DNA of 5,134 bases, from assembly GCA_018882545.1 (NCBI GenBank), contig VERS01000208.1, positions 1-5,134 on the forward strand. The letters are read 5' to 3'. Under the pieces are notes generated by a model, which saw only the letters and a list, made by a program, of their open reading frames with translations, searched no databases and had not been told where the DNA came from. The position numbers and the translations under genes are program-made. Source of the stretch: Mycobacterium sp. (GTDB lineage: Bacteria; Actinomycetota; Actinomycetes; Mycobacteriales; Mycobacteriaceae). Below, in pieces: positions 1 through 5,134 of this stretch (within the stretch, counting starts at the first letter, position 1; each line of letters opens with the position of its first letter).

Positions 1-689
1 GGCGAGGGTCTCCGGGCGGCCGCCCTGGACCCCGACTCCGGGCACCAGCACCGGACCGCCGAGGGCGCTGAGATCGGGCACGTCGGCGGGGTCCAGGGTC
101 GCCCCGACTACCACCCCGACCGAACCCGGGTGCGCTCCGCGGTTGACCGCGGCGGCCTGGTCGACGATCGACTGCGCCACCGTCAGCCCGCCACCGGCCA
201 CCGCGCGTTGCACTCCGGCGCCTTCCGGGTTGGAGGTCGCGGCCAGCACGAATACCCCGCGGTCATGCGCCGCGGCGACCTCCAGCAACGGTGTCAGGGA
301 GCCGAAGCCCAGGTAGGGCGAGGCGGTCACGGCGTCGGCGGCCAGCGGTCCGGCACCGGCCCACGCTTGCGCGTAGGCGGCCATCGTGGAGCCGATGTCC
401 CCGCGTTTGGCATCGGCCAGCACCAGCACGCCCGCCGCCTGTAGCGCCGCGATGGTCCGTTCCAGGACCGCGAAGCCGGCCGAGCCGTAGACCTCGAAGA
501 ACGCCACCTGCGGTTTGACCACCGCGAAGCCGGCGTAGGCCGCTACGCAGATGTCGCAGAACCGGTCCAGACCCTCGACGGTGCCAGGCAGGCCCCAGTC
601 GGTCAGCAGCCCCGGGTGCGGGTCGATTCCCACGCACAGCGGTCCACGAGCCGCGATCGCCGTCGTGAGGCGGGCGCCGAATCCCGAGC

Positions 690-693
<4 letters not shown>
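1..693 (-). CDS. pyrF: Orotidine 5'-phosphate decarboxylase, type 2 (3' end cut by window edge)
   Basis: The enzyme decarboxylates orotidine 5'-monophosphate to UMP, the last step of de novo pyrimidine synthesis, in the cytoplasm. The reading frame is open from the ATG at 693-691 to base 1, giving 231 residues. The family in mycobacteria is about 274 residues, so roughly the last 40 are missing. Visible motifs are LCVGIDPHP (residues 19-27, ribose-binding Asp24), VVKPQ (Lys60), and the type 2 signature [11 protein letters not shown] (93-103), with the catalytic Lys96 between Asp94 and Asp99. SPYLGFGS (125-132), TSNPEG (153-158) and the phosphate-binding PGVGVQGGR (218-226) follow. All charged active-site residues expected in this part are present, so the gene looks intact. 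The start is fixed by the ATGA overlap with the carB stop; there is no strong Shine-Dalgarno sequence just upstream, so translation is probably coupled to carB. Identification is secure from the motifs and the gene order. Confidence 0.97.
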
Positions 694-4031
<3,338 letters not shown>

Positions 4032-4127
4032 TTAGCGGACTCCCATCTCCGCGCGAGGGTGCGCGGATGTACACGTGGTGGCGCGCGTCGGCGTGGTGGC
4101 GCGCACGTTCGCCGGGGTCCGACTCAC
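4032..4127 (-). CDS. Possible 31-codon small ORF bridging carA and carB (speculative)
   Basis: A GTG at 4127-4125 overlaps the carA stop as GTGA and opens a frame of 31 codons that ends at TAA 4034-4032, immediately before the carB GTG. It is in the same frame as carB, separated only by that TAA. The predicted peptide is basic and rich in Thr (7), Arg (5) and Ala (5), with one Cys and an internal hexapeptide repeat [12 protein letters not shown] encoded by the spacer's direct repeat. By my count 26 of 31 codons end in G or C. A short GGGG run about 8 bases upstream is a weak possible ribosome binding site. I recognise no family, signal peptide or membrane segment. It could be a coupling ORF that keeps ribosomes moving from carA to carB, or simply an open frame in GC-rich spacer. 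Open frames arise easily at this composition, so confidence is low. Confidence 0.3.
   Translation of the reverse strand: MSRTPANVRATTPTRATTCTSAHPRAEMGVR
4040..4050 (-). promoter_or_regulatory. carB ribosome binding site
   Basis: The minus strand reads GGAGATGGGAG here, containing two GGAG/GGGAG Shine-Dalgarno-like cores. The proximal core ends 8 bases before the carB GTG at 4031, a good spacing, and supports that start. The distal core touches the 3' arm of the adjacent hairpin, so only the proximal core is clearly free in the folded RNA. Confidence 0.75.
4048..4067 (-). promoter_or_regulatory. Hairpin next to the carB ribosome binding site
   Basis: On the minus strand the arms TCCGCGC and GCGCGGA can form a 7-bp, very GC-rich stem around the 6-base loop ACCCTC. 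CATC upstream can also pair with GATG in the ribosome binding region if two bases bulge, lengthening the stem into the distal Shine-Dalgarno core. No T run follows, so it is not an intrinsic terminator. It could tune carB translation or act as an RNA processing or stability element. The pairing is seen in the sequence; the function is inferred. Confidence 0.5.
4074..4104. repeat. 13-bp direct repeat in the carA-carB spacer
   Basis: CGTGGTGGCGCGC occurs twice without mismatch, at 4074-4086 and 4092-4104, with 5 bases between and a period of 18. Eighteen bases is six codons, so the repeat preserves frame in the possible small ORF on the minus strand. Each copy contains the self-complementary GCGCGC (4081-4086 and 4099-4104). 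These two hexamers could pair with each other across a 12-base loop and form a second spacer hairpin. A local tandem duplication is the simplest origin. Confidence 0.8.
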
Positions 4128-5134
4128 CGGGAGCGCCCCATCAGATCGACGAACTGGTCAAACAGGTCGTTGGCGTCGTGCGGGCCGGCGGCCGCCTCCG
4201 GGTGGTACTGCACCGAGAAGGCCCGGCCACTGAGCAGCCGGACTCCCTCCACCACCCCGTCGTTGGCGCAGGTATGGCTGACCACCGCGGGCCCGAAGTC
4301 GGTGTCGAAGCGCTCCCCCGCCTCACCTTCCAGGGCGAAGCCGTGGTTCTGGGCGGTGATCGCAACCCGGCCGGTGCCGTGGTCGATCACCGGCACGTTG
4401 ATGCCGCGGTGGCCGAACACCATCTTGTAGGTCGACCGACCCAGCGCCCGGCCCAGGATCTGGTTGCCGAAACAGATTCCGAACAGCGGGATTCCGGCCG
4501 CGAGCACCTCGCGGGTGACCGCGACGACCCGGTCGGCCGTGGCGGGGTCACCGGGGCCGTTGGACAAGAACACCCCGTCCGGTGCGAGGTCGGCGATCTG
4601 CGCGAAGGTGGCCGTCGAGGGCAGAACGTGGGTGCGGATCCCGCGCCGGGCGAAGTTGCGGGGAGTGTTGGTCTTGATGCCCAGGTCCAGCGCAGCCACG
4701 GTGAACCGTTGCGGCCCTTCGGGTTCGACGACGTAGCTGTCGCCCGTGCTGACCTCGCCGCACAGGTCCGCCCCCAGCATCGACGGCTGGTGGCGGACCC
4801 GGTCGAGCAGCTCGGCGTGCTCTGCCAACGCCGGACCGGAAAACACCCCGGCGCGCATCGAGCCCCGGGTGCGCAGGTGACGCACGATCGCCCGGGTATC
4901 CACCCCGGCGACACCGACCACACCCTGGCGGACCAGTTCCTCCTCGAGGGTCCCGGTGGCCCGCCAGTTCGATGCCCGCGGGGAGGGGTCGCGAACCACG
5001 TAGCCGGCCACCCAGATCCGCATCCCTCGGCTTTCGCTGTCCTGCTCGTTCCAGCCGGTGTTGCCGATCTGAGGCGCGGTCGCGACCACGATCTGCCGGT
5101 GGTAGCTGGGGTCGGTGAGGGTCTCCTGATAGCC
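4124..5134 (-). CDS. carA: Carbamoyl-phosphate synthase small (glutaminase) subunit, 5' end cut by window edge
   Basis: CarA hydrolyses glutamine and sends the ammonia through a tunnel to CarB. The frame is open from the right edge to TGA at 4126-4124, giving 336 visible residues. The M. tuberculosis protein is about 376 (from memory), so roughly 40 N-terminal residues are missing. The visible part begins [11 protein letters not shown], a conserved stretch of the CarA-specific N-terminal domain. The [12 protein letters not shown] segment is also typical. The class I glutamine amidotransferase domain begins near visible residue 146 (VAALDLGIK). It contains LSNGPGDP, the nucleophile elbow FGICFGNQ with Cys221 (codon 4474-4472), TAQNHGF, and the HPE motif with His311 and Glu313, completing the Cys-His-Glu triad. 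A GTG at 5089 is only an internal Val codon and not the real start. The residue after CFG is Asn where many bacteria have His; my memory is that mycobacterial CarA shares this. A 92-base spacer separates it from carB. Confidence 0.98.
   Translation of the reverse strand, partial: GYQETLTDPSYHRQIVVATAPQIGNTGWNEQDSESRGMRIWVAGYVVRDPSPRASNWRATGTLEEELVRQGVVGVAGVDTRAIVRHLRTRGSMRAGVFSGPALAEHAELLDRVRHQPSMLGADLCGEVSTGDSYVVEPEGPQRFTVAALDLGIKTNTPRNFARRGIRTHVLPSTATFAQIADLAPDGVFLSNGPGDPATADRVVAVTREVLAAGIPLFGICFGNQILGRALGRSTYKMVFGHRGINVPVIDHGTGRVAITAQNHGFALEGEAGERFDTDFGPAVVSHTCANDGVVEGVRLLSGRAFSVQYHPEAAAGPHDANDLFDQFVDLMGRSR

Noticed and set aside
263..637. A 124-codon minus-strand frame in the pyrF region
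   Set aside because: It is an out-of-phase shadow. The true pyrF frame is open from 693 to base 1 and carries every expected active-site motif.
4048..4104. Intrinsic transcription terminator between carA and carB
   Set aside because: Strong GC hairpins are possible but no T run follows on the minus strand, and carB must be transcribed from the same operon.
4032..4123. Separate carB promoter, or a riboswitch or PyrR binding site, in the spacer
   Set aside because: I could not find a convincing -10/-35 pair or a recognisable PyrR-type anti-antiterminator. Ninety-two bases is also short for a riboswitch, and the known PyrR target in mycobacteria lies upstream of pyrR, outside the window.

Overview
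This 5.1 kb window is a high-GC stretch in which all protein-coding capacity reads on the minus strand. It holds the core of a de novo pyrimidine (UMP) biosynthesis operon in the order carA > carB > pyrF. carA is cut at its 5' end by the right edge, carB is complete, and pyrF is cut at its 3' end by the left edge. The protein sequences closely resemble what I recall of Mycobacterium tuberculosis CarA, CarB and PyrF: the CarB N-terminus MPRRTDL, the CarA nucleophile motif GICFGNQ, and the type 2 PyrF signature [11 protein letters not shown]. Strong G/C preference at third codon positions fits as well. The source is most likely a Mycobacterium or close mycolic-acid actinobacterium; I cannot name the species.

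Layout, right to left in the direction of transcription. carA (4124-5134) encodes the glutamine amidotransferase subunit of carbamoyl-phosphate synthetase. A 92-base spacer (4032-4123) follows; it is highly structured and contains a possible 31-codon small ORF that exactly fills the gap, a 13-bp direct repeat and a hairpin next to the carB ribosome binding site. carB (690-4031) encodes the 1113-residue large synthetase subunit and starts at GTG. pyrF (1-693) encodes orotidine 5'-phosphate decarboxylase and starts inside the carB stop codon (ATGA overlap).

CarA releases ammonia from glutamine and passes it to CarB, which uses two ATP and bicarbonate to make carbamoyl phosphate for pyrimidine and arginine synthesis. 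PyrF performs the last step to UMP. UMP is a known feedback inhibitor of the enterobacterial CarB homologue through its C-terminal domain, which is present here. In known mycobacteria the upstream genes pyrR, pyrB and pyrC belong to the same operon, but they and the operon promoter lie outside this window.

The genes themselves are ordinary core metabolism and I found no new system. The only part not explained by the three known genes is the carA-carB spacer, together with a short run of unusual A/T-ending codons inside carB.
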